The position numbers and the translations under genes are program-made. This document shows positions 16,338-25,117 of a stretch of 64,000 nucleotides of DNA, in pieces. Position 1 is the first letter of the stretch. Every line of letters starts with the position of its first letter. Below the pieces are notes generated by a model, which did not search any database, had not been told where the DNA came from, and saw only the letters and a program-made list of their open reading frames with translations. The stretch is from Anaerobutyricum faecale (GTDB lineage: Bacteria > Bacillota > Clostridia > Lachnospirales > Lachnospiraceae): contig DWWR01000002.1 of assembly GCA_019119645.1 (NCBI GenBank), positions 26,114 through 90,113 of the forward strand, read 5' to 3'.

Positions 16338-17798
16338 TTAATATTTTCCATCCAAAACATCCTGAACGATCTCTTCTTCGCTCATGTGATATTTTTTCCC
16401 TTTGATCTCCTGATAGGTCTCATGACCTTTTCCGGCAAGCACCACGATATCTCCCGGCTGTGCGTGATGCATCACGTAAGAAATCGCCTCCCGGCGGTCA
16501 ATGATGGAAATGTATTTGCCGTCGGTCTTTTTCATGCCAGTTAAAATATCATCCATGATCGCCTGCGGTTCCTCAAACCGCGGATTATCAGAAGTGATGA
16601 TGGTGAGATCCGCCAGACGTCCGGACACCTCCCCCATCTCAAAACGCCGCAGTTTTGAGCGGTTGCCGCCGCAGCCAAACAGGCTGATGAGTCTTGCCGG
16701 ATGGTACTCCCGGAGAGTCTTTAAAATGCTCTCCAGAGCCACCGCATTGTGGGCGTAATCCACGATCAGCGTGTACTCATAGCCGGTCGGAATGATCTGT
16801 ACCCTTCCCTTAACGGTAAACTTTCTGAGGACTTCATTGATCATCGGAAGATCCGCTCCCATCTCCAGGGCCACGCAGATAGCACCCAGAGCATTGTGGA
16901 CGTTAAAAGTTCCCGGCACACCGCAAGACACTCTGCCGTTTAAAAGGCCGCTCACGTCAAAGTCCACTCCCAGGAAGTCCGTGTCTCTGGTAAGCTCGAT
17001 ATTCTGCGCCCGCAGGTCCGCGTGTTCCGCCAGCCCGAAAGTATGAACCGGACAGGTGGCGTGGGCGGTAATCTCTGCAAAATGTTCATCATCCAGATTG
17101 GCAAAGCCTTTTTTACACTGGGTAAAAAGCTTTGCTTTACAGGAAAGGTACTCCGCAAAGTCTTTGTGCTCATTTGGCCCGATGTGGTCCGGCGACAGGT
17201 TGGTAAACAGGCCGTAATCAAACTCAATGCCCGCCGTACGATGAAGCTTAAATCCCTGAGAGGACGCTTCCATCACCACAGCCTCGCAGCCGGCGTCCAC
17301 CATCTCCCGGAAATACTTGTGGATATCATAAGATTCCGGCGTAGTATTATTGACAGCAATGTGTTTATCTCCGATCACCACCTCAATGGTTCCGATGACG
17401 CCGGTCTTGTGTCCGGCTTTCTCCAGAAGTGCCTGAATCATATAGGTGGTGGTGGTTTTGCCCTTGGTTCCGGTCACAGCGATGGTGGTCAGCTCTCTGT
17501 CCGGATGTCCGAACCAGGCGGCGGAAACCAGCGCCATGGCATATCGGGTATCCTCCACCTGGATCACCGTCACCGTTTCCGGCACTTCCACCGGTTCCTC
17601 CACCAGCAGCACAGCGGCGCCCTTTTCGGCTGCTTCTTTCGCAAAGGTATGACCGTCAAAAGATGCGCCTCTGACACAGATAAACATGCATCCTTCCGCC
17701 AGTTTTCTGGAATCATTGACCACGGCGGATACCTCCGCCTGAACATCGCCCTGCAGGCATTTATAAGAAAGTCCTTCTAATAACTCTATACATTTCAT
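16338..17798 (-). CDS. murE: UDP-N-acetylmuramyl-tripeptide synthetase MurE (C-terminal part of an open VanZ-MurE frame)
   Basis: MurE adds the third peptide residue, usually meso-diaminopimelate, to UDP-MurNAc-L-Ala-D-Glu. From the internal ATG at 17798 the protein has 486 residues. It contains VVNDSRKLAEGCMFICVRG, the Mur ligase ATP loop VTGTKGKTTTTYM, NLSPDHIGPNEHKDFAEYL and the C-terminal SDNPRFEEP (DNPR, typical of DAP-specific enzymes) with GKGHE. AGAAAGGATG lies about six bases before ATG 17798, so internal initiation is well supported. However, no stop codon separates it from the VanZ-like frame upstream (17799-18485), and a single fused 715-residue product is equally possible from the DNA. 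priA follows. Confidence 0.9.
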   Translation of the reverse strand: MKCIELLEGLSYKCLQGDVQAEVSAVVNDSRKLAEGCMFICVRGASFDGHTFAKEAAEKGAAVLLVEEPVEVPETVTVIQVEDTRYAMALVSAAWFGHPDRELTTIAVTGTKGKTTTTYMIQALLEKAGHKTGVIGTIEVVIGDKHIAVNNTTPESYDIHKYFREMVDAGCEAVVMEASSQGFKLHRTAGIEFDYGLFTNLSPDHIGPNEHKDFAEYLSCKAKLFTQCKKGFANLDDEHFAEITAHATCPVHTFGLAEHADLRAQNIELTRDTDFLGVDFDVSGLLNGRVSCGVPGTFNVHNALGAICVALEMGADLPMINEVLRKFTVKGRVQIIPTGYEYTLIVDYAHNAVALESILKTLREYHPARLISLFGCGGNRSKLRRFEMGEVSGRLADLTIITSDNPRFEEPQAIMDDILTGMKKTDGKYISIIDRREAISYVMHHAQPGDIVVLAGKGHETYQEIKGKKYHMSEEEIVQDVLDGKY

Positions 17799-18485
17799 GG
17801 TGTTCATCCTTTCTGCGACGCCGTCCTGATATTCCGGCGTTTTTATCCATTTTATCCATATTTTAACCTTTTGTGTCTGTACCGTCAATAAAAACAGCAG
17901 CGCCCCGAACAGGATTCCCAGAGAATCCACGCCCACATCAAAGAGCCGGCAGCTTCTGCCCGGCACAAAATACTGGTGGATCTCGTCGGTGACCGCATAC
18001 AGGATACAGAAGGGTACCGTTTTGGCAAACATGGGGAAAAATTCTGCCAGAGCTTTTCTGCCTTTTTCAAAAATAGCTTTTTCCCTGTCCCGGCGCTCAG
18101 TTTTCCGGCACAGTTTCCCGCTGCGGCCGGAGGCCTGACGAAGCACTCCCCGGCGGCCGAAGGCCAGGCGCAGCATAAGTCCGTGCACGCAGGTCACAAA
18201 AGAAAAGACCGCGTATTCTGTAAAATGCGCCAGCTTCCGTACCGGCGTCTCCAGCAGCTGACTCCACCGTTTCGCCTGTTCCGGGCTCATGGCCAGGCCA
18301 AAGATCTCCTGCGCCGCGCGGACAATTCTCCCGCAGATTCCGCTGCTTAATCCCGAGGATTCTGTGGCATCCTGGGCGGAAAAGGAAAAAATGAGAATCA
18401 TCATCAGGAGGACAAGTACTCCGGTAAGCAAAAGGCAGACACCCATTCTCCGGTGTCTGCCCCATCTTTTATTCTTCTGTCTCAT
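17799..18485 (-). CDS. VanZ-like membrane segment, open in frame into murE
   Basis: The segment from ATG 18485 codes for a VanZ-family membrane domain. It has a first helix (GVCLLLTGVLVLLMMILIF), then FSFSAQDATESSG, RKLAHFTEYAVFSF, and a final block DEIHQYFVPGRSCRLFDVGVDSLGILFG. VanZ-family proteins are linked to teicoplanin resistance and to envelope functions of unclear mechanism. After the last helix a basic linker leads directly into MurE without a stop. The start overlaps the rpoZ end by 17 bp and has only a weak ribosome-binding site; ATG 18446 is an alternative. Either the two domains are made as one membrane-tethered ligase, or murE is mostly started internally and this protein reads through. 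Confidence 0.7.
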
Positions 18486-18843
18486 TGGTGGATTCGCCCG
18501 CTTCGCCGGCTTCCCCTTCAAAATCAATCTCATCGGATTCCTCATCTCCGGCTTCCGCGATATCATCCATCTCGCCATCCAGATCCAGGGAATCATCAAA
18601 ATCAACTTCCTCATCATCCTGAAGGATCTTGATCTTGCCGTCATAAAGTTCTTTTACCGCGATGGAAAGCGGCTTTTCTCCTTCCACACCGTCCACCAGC
18701 GGTTTGGCTCCTCCGATCAGCTCCCTTGCTCTCTTGGAAGTGGCGATGACAATGGAATAACGGCTGTTGATGGCCGGTTCTTCTCCACGGTATTCCTCAC
18801 TGTTGATCTTTTCCATAAGTTCTGTATAAGACGGATGTAACAT
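18469..18843 (-). CDS. rpoZ: RNA polymerase omega subunit
   Basis: Omega helps assemble and stabilise RNA polymerase. The N-terminal 70 residues show the family core: MLHPSYTELMEKIN, NSRYSIVIATSKRARELI, and KPLSIAVKELYDGKI. The remaining 50 or so residues form a very acidic tail rich in Asp and Glu, which makes the protein longer (124 residues) than the usual 65-90. The start at 18843 has AAAGGAG at good spacing. gmk lies 24 bp upstream, as in other Firmicutes. Confidence 0.93.
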   Translation of the reverse strand: MLHPSYTELMEKINSEEYRGEEPAINSRYSIVIATSKRARELIGGAKPLVDGVEGEKPLSIAVKELYDGKIKILQDDEEVDFDDSLDLDGEMDDIAEAGDEESDEIDFEGEAGEAGESTNETEE

Positions 18844-18867
18844 ATGCTAATCTCCTTTCTGCAATCA

Positions 18868-19497
18868 TTACTGATACTTCTTTAAACCACTCTTCAGACT
18901 TTCGATAAAATCTTTTCTACGGCTCACACGGCAGGACTCGCTTTCAATAATGGAATGAATCTGCGCCATGCATTCTTCCAGTTTTCCTTCCTCGTTATTG
19001 ACGATATAATCATAGACAGCGATACTCTCGGCTTCTTCCACCGCCCGGCGCATTCTCTTTTCGATTACTTCCGGCGCCTCGGTACCCCGGCCCACCAGTC
19101 TGTTTTTCAGGATCTCGATGGACGGCGCCGTGATGAACAGCAGAATCGCATCCGGATACTGTTCCTTGATCTTCATGGCTCCCTGCACTTCAATCTCAAG
19201 GATGACCACCTGGCCTTCCGCAAGACTGTCTTCCACAAACTTTCTCGGCGTTCCGTAATAATGTCCCACATACTGGGCATACTCAATGTATCCGTTGTAG
19301 TCTATAAGACTCAGGAATTCATTTTCTGTCTTAAAAAAATAATCCTTCCCGTCCTGCTCTCCTTCCCTCGGCTTCCTCGTGGTGGCCGAAATGGATAATC
19401 GGTACCCGTATTTATCCACCAGCGCGCGGGAAACGGTTCCCTTGCCTGCTCCGGAAAAGCCGGAAATCACAACCAGCGTTCCTCTGTTATCCATCAT
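18868..19497 (-). CDS. gmk: Guanylate kinase
   Basis: Gmk phosphorylates GMP to GDP. The protein (209 residues) has the P-loop SGFSGAGKGTVSRAL, the GMP-binding segment SISATTRKPREGEQDGKDY, and EIEVQGAMKIKEQYPDA. Two adjacent ATG codons (19497 and 19494) both follow GAGGAAG, and the first is used. It overlaps the remA end by 11 bp. Confidence 0.96.
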   Translation of the reverse strand: MMDNRGTLVVISGFSGAGKGTVSRALVDKYGYRLSISATTRKPREGEQDGKDYFFKTENEFLSLIDYNGYIEYAQYVGHYYGTPRKFVEDSLAEGQVVILEIEVQGAMKIKEQYPDAILLFITAPSIEILKNRLVGRGTEAPEVIEKRMRRAVEEAESIAVYDYIVNNEEGKLEECMAQIHSIIESESCRVSRRKDFIESLKSGLKKYQ

Positions 19498-19762
19498 TTT
19501 CTTCCTCTTTCTCTTCATTTTTAAGACCGCCTCTGCACCGGATGGCTATGGTCTCCGTGGTGAGCGCTGACAAAACCAGATGTCCGCTCTCCATGACCAT
19601 GGCTGTCCTGGTCCGCCGTCCGCAGGTGGCATCCACCGCCATTCCTTCGTCCCTGGCGTTCTGGATCATCCTCTTGACCGGAGCCGCGTCGGTACTCACC
19701 AGCGAGACGATCTTATCTGCATTTACCATATTTCCAAATCCAATATTGATCAGCTGTGCCAT
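19487..19762 (-). CDS. remA: Extracellular matrix regulator RemA (DUF370)
   Basis: RemA/YlzA is a small DNA-binding regulator of biofilm matrix and osmoprotection genes in Bacillus. The 91-residue protein shows the highly conserved LINIGFGNMVNADKIVSLVS and CGRRTRTAMVMESGHLVLSA. The acidic C-terminal tail is short. The order yicC-remA-gmk-rpoZ is a Firmicute hallmark. Confidence 0.95.
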   Translation of the reverse strand: MAQLINIGFGNMVNADKIVSLVSTDAAPVKRMIQNARDEGMAVDATCGRRTRTAMVMESGHLVLSALTTETIAIRCRGGLKNEEKEEENDG

Positions 19763-19773
19763 ATGTTCTCCGA

Positions 19774-20652
19774 TTATTCTATATTCTGCACCTGTTCCCG
19801 GATTTTTTCAATCTCTGTCTTCAGATCGATGGCCATGTTGGAAACTGTGATATCGTTGGCCTTTGACAAAATAGTATTGGCCTCCCGGTTCATCTCCTGG
19901 GCGATAAAATCAAGCTTCCTTCCCACGTTGCCTCCACGAATCAGTTCCTCTTCCATGTTGCTGATATGGCTTCTAAGACGGACCGTCTCCTCATCCACAC
20001 AGATCTTATCCGCGTAAATGACCACTTCCGTGGCGATCCGGCTCTCATCCACATTGGAATCGGCCAGGAGTTCTTTCACTTTGTCCGTGAGTTTCTTCCG
20101 GTAATCTCTCACCATTTGCGGATAGCGTTCCTCGATACCGGCGATGTTGCCGGTCATCCCTGAAAGCTTCTGAAGAATGTCTGCCTTCAGCTGCTCTCCT
20201 TCTCTCTCCCGGCTCTCCATAAACTGCAAAAGGGCCTGCTCCACGGCCTGAAGCAATGTCTCTTCCACTTCTTCCGGATTCAGCTGCGCGTCATTGATCA
20301 TCAGAACCTCCGGCATCCTTGCAATACGAAAGGCTGTGACATCGTCTTCAATGCCCAGAGTCTCCGACAGTTCTCTGACCGCCCGGCAGTACTCCATGCC
20401 CAGTCCTTTATTCAACTGCACACATGCCGCATGCTCCGACAAATCTTCGTATCCGATAAAGACATCCAGCTTGCCCCGGTGCACTGCCTTCTTGATGGCG
20501 CCCCGCACCGTGTTCTCCAGACTGTTTAACTTCTTTGGTATCTTAATATTCAAATCGCAGTATCTGTGGTTGACCGCTTTTATCTCCACAGTAATTTTGC
20601 ATTGTTCGGTCACAATTTCACTGCGGCCAAATCCGGTCATGCTTTTTATCAC
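19774..20652 (-). CDS. YicC-family endoribonuclease
   Basis: YicC/YloC proteins are endoribonucleases, reported to act on RyhB-type sRNA in E. coli. The protein begins (GTG start) MIKSMTGFGRSEI, the family hallmark, and ends with the DUF1732 block GRKLDFIAQEMNREANTILSKA and DLKTEIEKIREQVQNIE. Starting at GTG 20652 gives 292 residues, the usual length, with GAGGTG six bases upstream. The GTG at 20661 and an ATG further upstream are less likely. A consensus-like promoter (20696-20724) lies just upstream, so yicC leads the long housekeeping operon. Confidence 0.92.
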   Translation of the reverse strand: MIKSMTGFGRSEIVTEQCKITVEIKAVNHRYCDLNIKIPKKLNSLENTVRGAIKKAVHRGKLDVFIGYEDLSEHAACVQLNKGLGMEYCRAVRELSETLGIEDDVTAFRIARMPEVLMINDAQLNPEEVEETLLQAVEQALLQFMESREREGEQLKADILQKLSGMTGNIAGIEERYPQMVRDYRKKLTDKVKELLADSNVDESRIATEVVIYADKICVDEETVRLRSHISNMEEELIRGGNVGRKLDFIAQEMNREANTILSKANDITVSNMAIDLKTEIEKIREQVQNIE

Positions 20653-20695
20653 TCTCTTCACCTCATCTCCTGGTATTGCACGCAATTTCAAAGGT

Positions 20696-20724
20696 ATTAT
20701 ATATGAAAACAAACCGTTCGTCAA
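20696..20724 (-). promoter_or_regulatory. Sigma-A-like promoter of the yicC operon
   Basis: TTGACG (20719-20724), a 17-bp spacer and TATAAT (20696-20701) on the minus strand. The -35 abuts the recU stop codon. This is a likely start for the yicC-remA-gmk-rpoZ-murE-priA run. Confidence 0.75.
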
Positions 20725-20725
20725 T

Positions 20726-21262
20726 TCACTGTTTCCGCTCTTTTAAATCTTTCTGCAGGGTCACCAGATAGTGGATGGCCGCGCCGTTTCCGCAGGGCAC
20801 AAAGAATTCTTTTTCCAGCTCCGCATATTTGAAATGTTTCGGCCCTCCCGCTTTCATGCGGTCCCAGTATTTTTTCAGCTCAGCAAACCGCAGGTAATAA
20901 CATTCCTGCCGGTGGGAAAAATAGATGAGCAGAAAACTGATTCCGTCCTGTTCTTCATATTCTTCCATGAACTCCATCTGATGCTGATGGACGTTCTGCA
21001 GGGGGAAGGTATCCGTGTGACACTCCTTGGCGTCAAAACAGACCGGAACTCCCTGCACCGCTCCGATGTAATCCACCGTACTTTTTTTCTCAAAATACGC
21101 CAGGGTAATATGGCGGCTGTTCTTGTCAAACCGCACCGGCGTGATTGGCGTCGGCACCTTCTGAATAAGCGCCAGTTTTTTGTCTCTGTATTTCTGATTC
21201 GTGTAGTTGATCATTTCCTCGAGAACGGAACCTCTCAGTCCTCTGGATGTCCATGTCGCCAT
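20726..21262 (-). CDS. recU: Holliday junction resolvase RecU
   Basis: RecU resolves Holliday junctions in Firmicutes. The 178-residue protein has RGLRGSVLEEMINYTNQKY, KVPTPITPVRFD, the nuclease core VDYIGAVQGVPVCFDAKEC (the Asp...Glu-x-Lys metal site), FPLQNVHQHQMEFM and EQDGISFLLIYFS, all matching the family. It is shorter than Bacillus RecU because the N-terminal extension is missing. It is the last gene of the run beginning at 28385. The usual neighbour, a class A penicillin-binding protein, is not here. Confidence 0.9.
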   Translation of the reverse strand: MATWTSRGLRGSVLEEMINYTNQKYRDKKLALIQKVPTPITPVRFDKNSRHITLAYFEKKSTVDYIGAVQGVPVCFDAKECHTDTFPLQNVHQHQMEFMEEYEEQDGISFLLIYFSHRQECYYLRFAELKKYWDRMKAGGPKHFKYAELEKEFFVPCGNGAAIHYLVTLQKDLKERKQ

Positions 21263-21275
21263 ATAACTCTACCTC

Positions 21276-22397
21276 TTATTCTATATAGGAAGACAGACCG
21301 AAAACCTCCATGGCCCTTAAAAACGGCTTCGGCGGCGGGTCGATCACGTGAAGTTCTTTTCCGTCTTCCGATGCAGGGCTTCCCGGCGCTCTCAGCTCAT
21401 AGCTGTGAAGCATCTGGTAGTTGACGCCGGTCTTTCGCTTCAGACGATCATTTTCTCTGCGGTCTCCATACTTATAATCACCGAGAACCGGATGTCCCTC
21501 TGACGCGAGATGGGCGCGGATCTGATGGCTTTTGCCTGTGATCAGGCGCACCTTTAAAAGTGTCGCCGACGGCGACGACGCCAGCACCTGATACCAGGTT
21601 TCCACCGGCGCAGCTCCTTTTTCCGGATGACGGGACAGGGTGACCGTATTCTTTTTCTCATCTTTGTACAGCCATCCTTTGATCTTTCTGTCCTCTTTTA
21701 TGACGCCCCGGACCAGGCAGAGATAATACTTCTCCAGTCCCCGCTCCCGAAGCAGCCGGCTCAAAACCTGCAATCCTTTCGTCGTAATGCCGCACAGGAC
21801 AATTCCGCTGGTATTTCGGTCCAGCCGGTTGGCCACAGAAGGCCGGAATACCGACGTTGTTTCTTCTTTTATAATACCGGTTTCCCGGCAGTAATCCAAA
21901 AGATAGTCATTGAGGGAATCATCCCCCGGCTTTGCCTTCTGGGTAAGCATCCCCGCAGGCTTATGAAAAATCAGAATATCTTCCGACGCATAGAGCAGGC
22001 GGACCTGGCGGCGCAGCGCCTTTTCTTCCTCTGTTCTGCCGCTGCCGGACACCACTCGCCCGGGTCTTTTCTGCCCGTTTTGGCTCTGTCCGGTTTTCTT
22101 TTGTTCCGGGGCCGTCTCCCCGTTTGTGCCCGCCCCGGTTCCTTCCTTTCCCGGGACTGCTCTGCTTCCGGCGGACATGCCGGTGAATTTCGCCAGCGTT
22201 TCCTCGGAAAAGAAAATCTGGATGGCATCGCCCTCTTTGATTTTTTCTTTTCCCTCGGCTTTCCTGCCGTTGAGCTTGATATTTTTTTTGCGCAGCATCT
22301 TATGAAGGAATCCGTTGGCGGCTCCCGGCATATATTTCTGCAGATAGCGGTCGAAGCGCTGTCCTGCTTCCGCTTTTGTCACGATAATTTCTCTCAT
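21276..22397 (-). CDS. RluA-family rRNA pseudouridine synthase
   Basis: This enzyme isomerises uridines in large-subunit rRNA. An N-terminal S4 RNA-binding domain (about residues 1-68, RFDRYLQKYMPGAANGF) is joined to a RluA catalytic domain. That domain contains HKPAGMLTQKAKPGD, the catalytic motif NRLDRNTSGIVL (Asp), and TGKSHQIRAHLASEGHPVLGD. Between the two domains lies an unusual Gly/Thr/Gln/Lys-rich insertion of about 50 residues. Its exact target (RluC or RluD type) cannot be decided. Its start overlaps the stop of the SDR gene upstream as ATGA. Confidence 0.9.
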   Translation of the reverse strand: MREIIVTKAEAGQRFDRYLQKYMPGAANGFLHKMLRKKNIKLNGRKAEGKEKIKEGDAIQIFFSEETLAKFTGMSAGSRAVPGKEGTGAGTNGETAPEQKKTGQSQNGQKRPGRVVSGSGRTEEEKALRRQVRLLYASEDILIFHKPAGMLTQKAKPGDDSLNDYLLDYCRETGIIKEETTSVFRPSVANRLDRNTSGIVLCGITTKGLQVLSRLLRERGLEKYYLCLVRGVIKEDRKIKGWLYKDEKKNTVTLSRHPEKGAAPVETWYQVLASSPSATLLKVRLITGKSHQIRAHLASEGHPVLGDYKYGDRRENDRLKRKTGVNYQMLHSYELRAPGSPASEDGKELHVIDPPPKPFLRAMEVFGLSSYIE

Positions 22398-23161
22398 TTT
22401 TTCTGTCTTCCCATAAAATGCAGGAATACCTTGTGGGGCAGCACCTTGGACGCCGTGTGAAAAAGCTTCATTGGCTTTCCGTACACAGAAATCTCCCTGC
22501 CGGCCATGTTATCCCTCCACGCCTTTCTTACTACCTTTTTCGGATCTGCCATTACCATCTTCTTGTAAGCAGGCAGATGTTTCTGTTCTGCCGCCCGCTT
22601 GAAAAACTCCGTCTTCACTGCTCCCGGACAGACCACCGTGATGCCGAGATTCTGCTCCCTGCACTCCACCCGGAGACTTCTGACAAAACTTAACACAAAA
22701 GCCTTGGTCGCCGAGTACACGGCAAAGCCCGGCTGAGGAAGAAACGCCGCCGAAGACGCCACATAGATCATCCTGCCGCCTCTTTCCATATAAGGCAGGA
22801 CCATGGTCGTCAGCTCCACCACGCTGCGGCAGTTGACATCCACCATCTCCAGCTGTTCCTCCACATCAATCTCATCGATTCTTCCCATAATGCCGAAACC
22901 GGCACAGTGGATCATCAGTGATATTTCCGGCTGCACCTTCTGCAGTTCTTCTCTTAAGACCGCCAGATCCTCCCGCTTCTGCATATCCAGCGGCAGCACC
23001 CGGAATGTCTGTTCTGTATAATGTTTCTGCCATGCCTCCAGCCGGTCCTTTCTTCTGGCAATGACCCAGATCTCATCCAGATTCAACTGTTCACTCATGG
23101 TCAGCTTCACAAATTCTTTCCCCATACCGGAGGAGGCCCCGGTGATAATCCCAATTTTCAT
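22394..23161 (-). CDS. SDR-family oxidoreductase
   Basis: A short-chain dehydrogenase/reductase of 255 residues. The cofactor loop TGASSGMGKE (7-16), the HCAGFG segment, active-site SSAAF, and Y149-x3-K153 (YSATK) are all in place. It resembles the DltE/YqjQ-type classical SDRs. The substrate is unknown. The start lies 11 bp downstream of the ygiQ-type gene, in a translationally compact run, and the end overlaps the pseudouridine synthase. Confidence 0.85.
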   Translation of the reverse strand: MKIGIITGASSGMGKEFVKLTMSEQLNLDEIWVIARRKDRLEAWQKHYTEQTFRVLPLDMQKREDLAVLREELQKVQPEISLMIHCAGFGIMGRIDEIDVEEQLEMVDVNCRSVVELTTMVLPYMERGGRMIYVASSAAFLPQPGFAVYSATKAFVLSFVRSLRVECREQNLGITVVCPGAVKTEFFKRAAEQKHLPAYKKMVMADPKKVVRKAWRDNMAGREISVYGKPMKLFHTASKVLPHKVFLHFMGRQKK

Positions 23162-23172
23162 AATACTCCTCC

Positions 23173-25110
23173 TTATCCGTGTTTTTTCTTCTTATGCACA
23201 TGACGGATGGTCTTTTTCTTCTTTGTCTGCGTTTTTGTCCCCCTCTTTCCGGACCATCGTCTTTCTGCGTTTCCTTCCTTTCCGGATGTTTTCTTCCCGT
23301 GTCCCGGACGAGGCGGGATCAGACATTTCTCTCCGTAACCGATCAGATCTTCCCGTCCTGCCGCCAGCAATGCCTCTTTAACGATCGCGTAATTATCCGG
23401 ATTGCGGTACTGTATGAGCGCCCGCTGCATTTTCTTCTCCCTGGCGCTTCTTGGCACATAGACCGGCTTCATGGTCCGTGGATCAAGGCCCGTATAATAC
23501 ATACAGGTGGAAATCGTTCCCGGCGTCGGGTAATAATCCTGCACCTGTTCCGGCATATACCCCAGATCTCTGGCATATTCCGCCAGCTCCACGGCCTCTT
23601 TGAGCCCGGAACCGGGATGGGAGGACATGAGGTACGGCACCAGGAACTGTTTCTTATTAAGACGCCGGTTCATGGCATGATACTGCCGGACAAAGCGCTC
23701 ATATACATCGTTGGCCGGTTTTCCCATCATGGCGAGCACCGGATCACTGATATGCTCCGGCGCCACTTTCAGCTGTCCGCTCACATGATACTCGCAGAGT
23801 TCCCGGAGAAAATCCTGATTGTTTTCCGCCAGCACATAATCAAAGCGGATGCCGGAACGGATAAATACCTTTTTCACTCCGTCCACCTGGCGCAGCTTCT
23901 TTAATAAAGAAATGTAATCCCGGTGGCTGCTGTCCAGATTCGGACAAGGTTCCGGAAACAGACACTGCCGGTGACTGCAGACGCCCTTTTCCAGCTGTTT
24001 TTTGCAGGCCGGATGACGGAAATCCGCCGTCGGCCCTCCCACGTCATGAATGTATCCCTTAAAATCCGGGTCCTTTGTCATCTCCCTGGCTTCCCGGAGA
24101 ATGGATGCATGGCTGCGCACCTGCACACGCCTTCCCTGATGAAAGGTAAGGGCGCAAAAACTGCAGCCGCCAAAACATCCCCGGTTGCTGACCAGCGAAA
24201 ACTTCACTTCCTGAATAGCGGGTACGCCGCCCTGTGCATCGTAAGAAGGATGCCAGGTTCTCTGATAAGGGAGGGCATAGACCTCGTCCATCTCCTCCGT
24301 GGTCAGAGGCAGCGCCGGAGGATTTTGTACCACATACTCCTTCTCCTTATATGGCTCCACCAGACGTTTTGCCGTCAGAGCGTCCGTATTCTGGTACTGC
24401 CGGTAGTAGCTTCTGGCATATTCTTCCTTTGATTCCAGTATTGCCGGATAAGACGGAAGCAATTCATACTCACCGGAAAGCTCCGACAGACTGTGACAGC
24501 GAAATACCGTTCCCCGCACATAGGTGATTTCCTTCACCGGGATCCCCGCCTGCAGCGCCTCGGCAATCTCCAGCACCGAATGTTCCCCCATGCCGTACAT
24601 CAAAAGGTCAGCGCCGGCATCCAGCAGCACAGAACGTTTTACGGAGTCACTCCAGTAATCATAATGAGCCAGCCGGCGCAGAGAGGCCTCGATGCCTCCC
24701 AGCAGAATCGGCGTCTTTTTATAAGTTTTCCGGATCAGATTGCTGTAAACGATCACCGCCCGGTCCGGCCTTCTGGAAAATCCGCCGCCCGGCGTGTAGG
24801 CATCCTGATGCCGTCTTTTTTTGGCGGAAGTATAATGATTGACCATGGAATCCATGTTGCCCGCCGACACGAGAAAAGCCAGTCTCGGTTCGCCACAGAC
24901 GGTGATGCTGGCGTCGTCCTTCCAGTCCGGCTGGGCGATCACCGCCACCTTATAGCCTGCGTTTTCCAGCAGTCTTGTGATGATCGCCATCCCAAAAGAA
25001 GGGTGATCCACATAAGCGTCTCCGGAAATATAGACAAAATCTGCCTGTTCCCAGCCACGCTCCTTCATTTCATTTTTATTGGTCGGCAAAAAGCCTCTTT
25101 GTCTGTCCAT
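23173..25110 (-). CDS. YgiQ-family radical SAM protein
   Basis: A large (645-residue) radical-SAM protein with the UPF0313/YgiQ architecture. The N-terminal B12-like fold starts near FVYISGDAYVDHPSFG, the cluster motif is CFGGCSFC, and there is the long family-specific C-terminal region with DYYPTPGTISTCMYYTGLDP and PEHISDPVLAMMGKP. The last 50 residues are very basic, with lysine runs. The reaction is not established for the family. It is eight bp downstream of the RsuA-family gene. Confidence 0.92.
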   Translation of the reverse strand: MDRQRGFLPTNKNEMKERGWEQADFVYISGDAYVDHPSFGMAIITRLLENAGYKVAVIAQPDWKDDASITVCGEPRLAFLVSAGNMDSMVNHYTSAKKRRHQDAYTPGGGFSRRPDRAVIVYSNLIRKTYKKTPILLGGIEASLRRLAHYDYWSDSVKRSVLLDAGADLLMYGMGEHSVLEIAEALQAGIPVKEITYVRGTVFRCHSLSELSGEYELLPSYPAILESKEEYARSYYRQYQNTDALTAKRLVEPYKEKEYVVQNPPALPLTTEEMDEVYALPYQRTWHPSYDAQGGVPAIQEVKFSLVSNRGCFGGCSFCALTFHQGRRVQVRSHASILREAREMTKDPDFKGYIHDVGGPTADFRHPACKKQLEKGVCSHRQCLFPEPCPNLDSSHRDYISLLKKLRQVDGVKKVFIRSGIRFDYVLAENNQDFLRELCEYHVSGQLKVAPEHISDPVLAMMGKPANDVYERFVRQYHAMNRRLNKKQFLVPYLMSSHPGSGLKEAVELAEYARDLGYMPEQVQDYYPTPGTISTCMYYTGLDPRTMKPVYVPRSAREKKMQRALIQYRNPDNYAIVKEALLAAGREDLIGYGEKCLIPPRPGHGKKTSGKEGNAERRWSGKRGTKTQTKKKKTIRHVHKKKKHG

Positions 25111-25117
25111 CCTGCTC

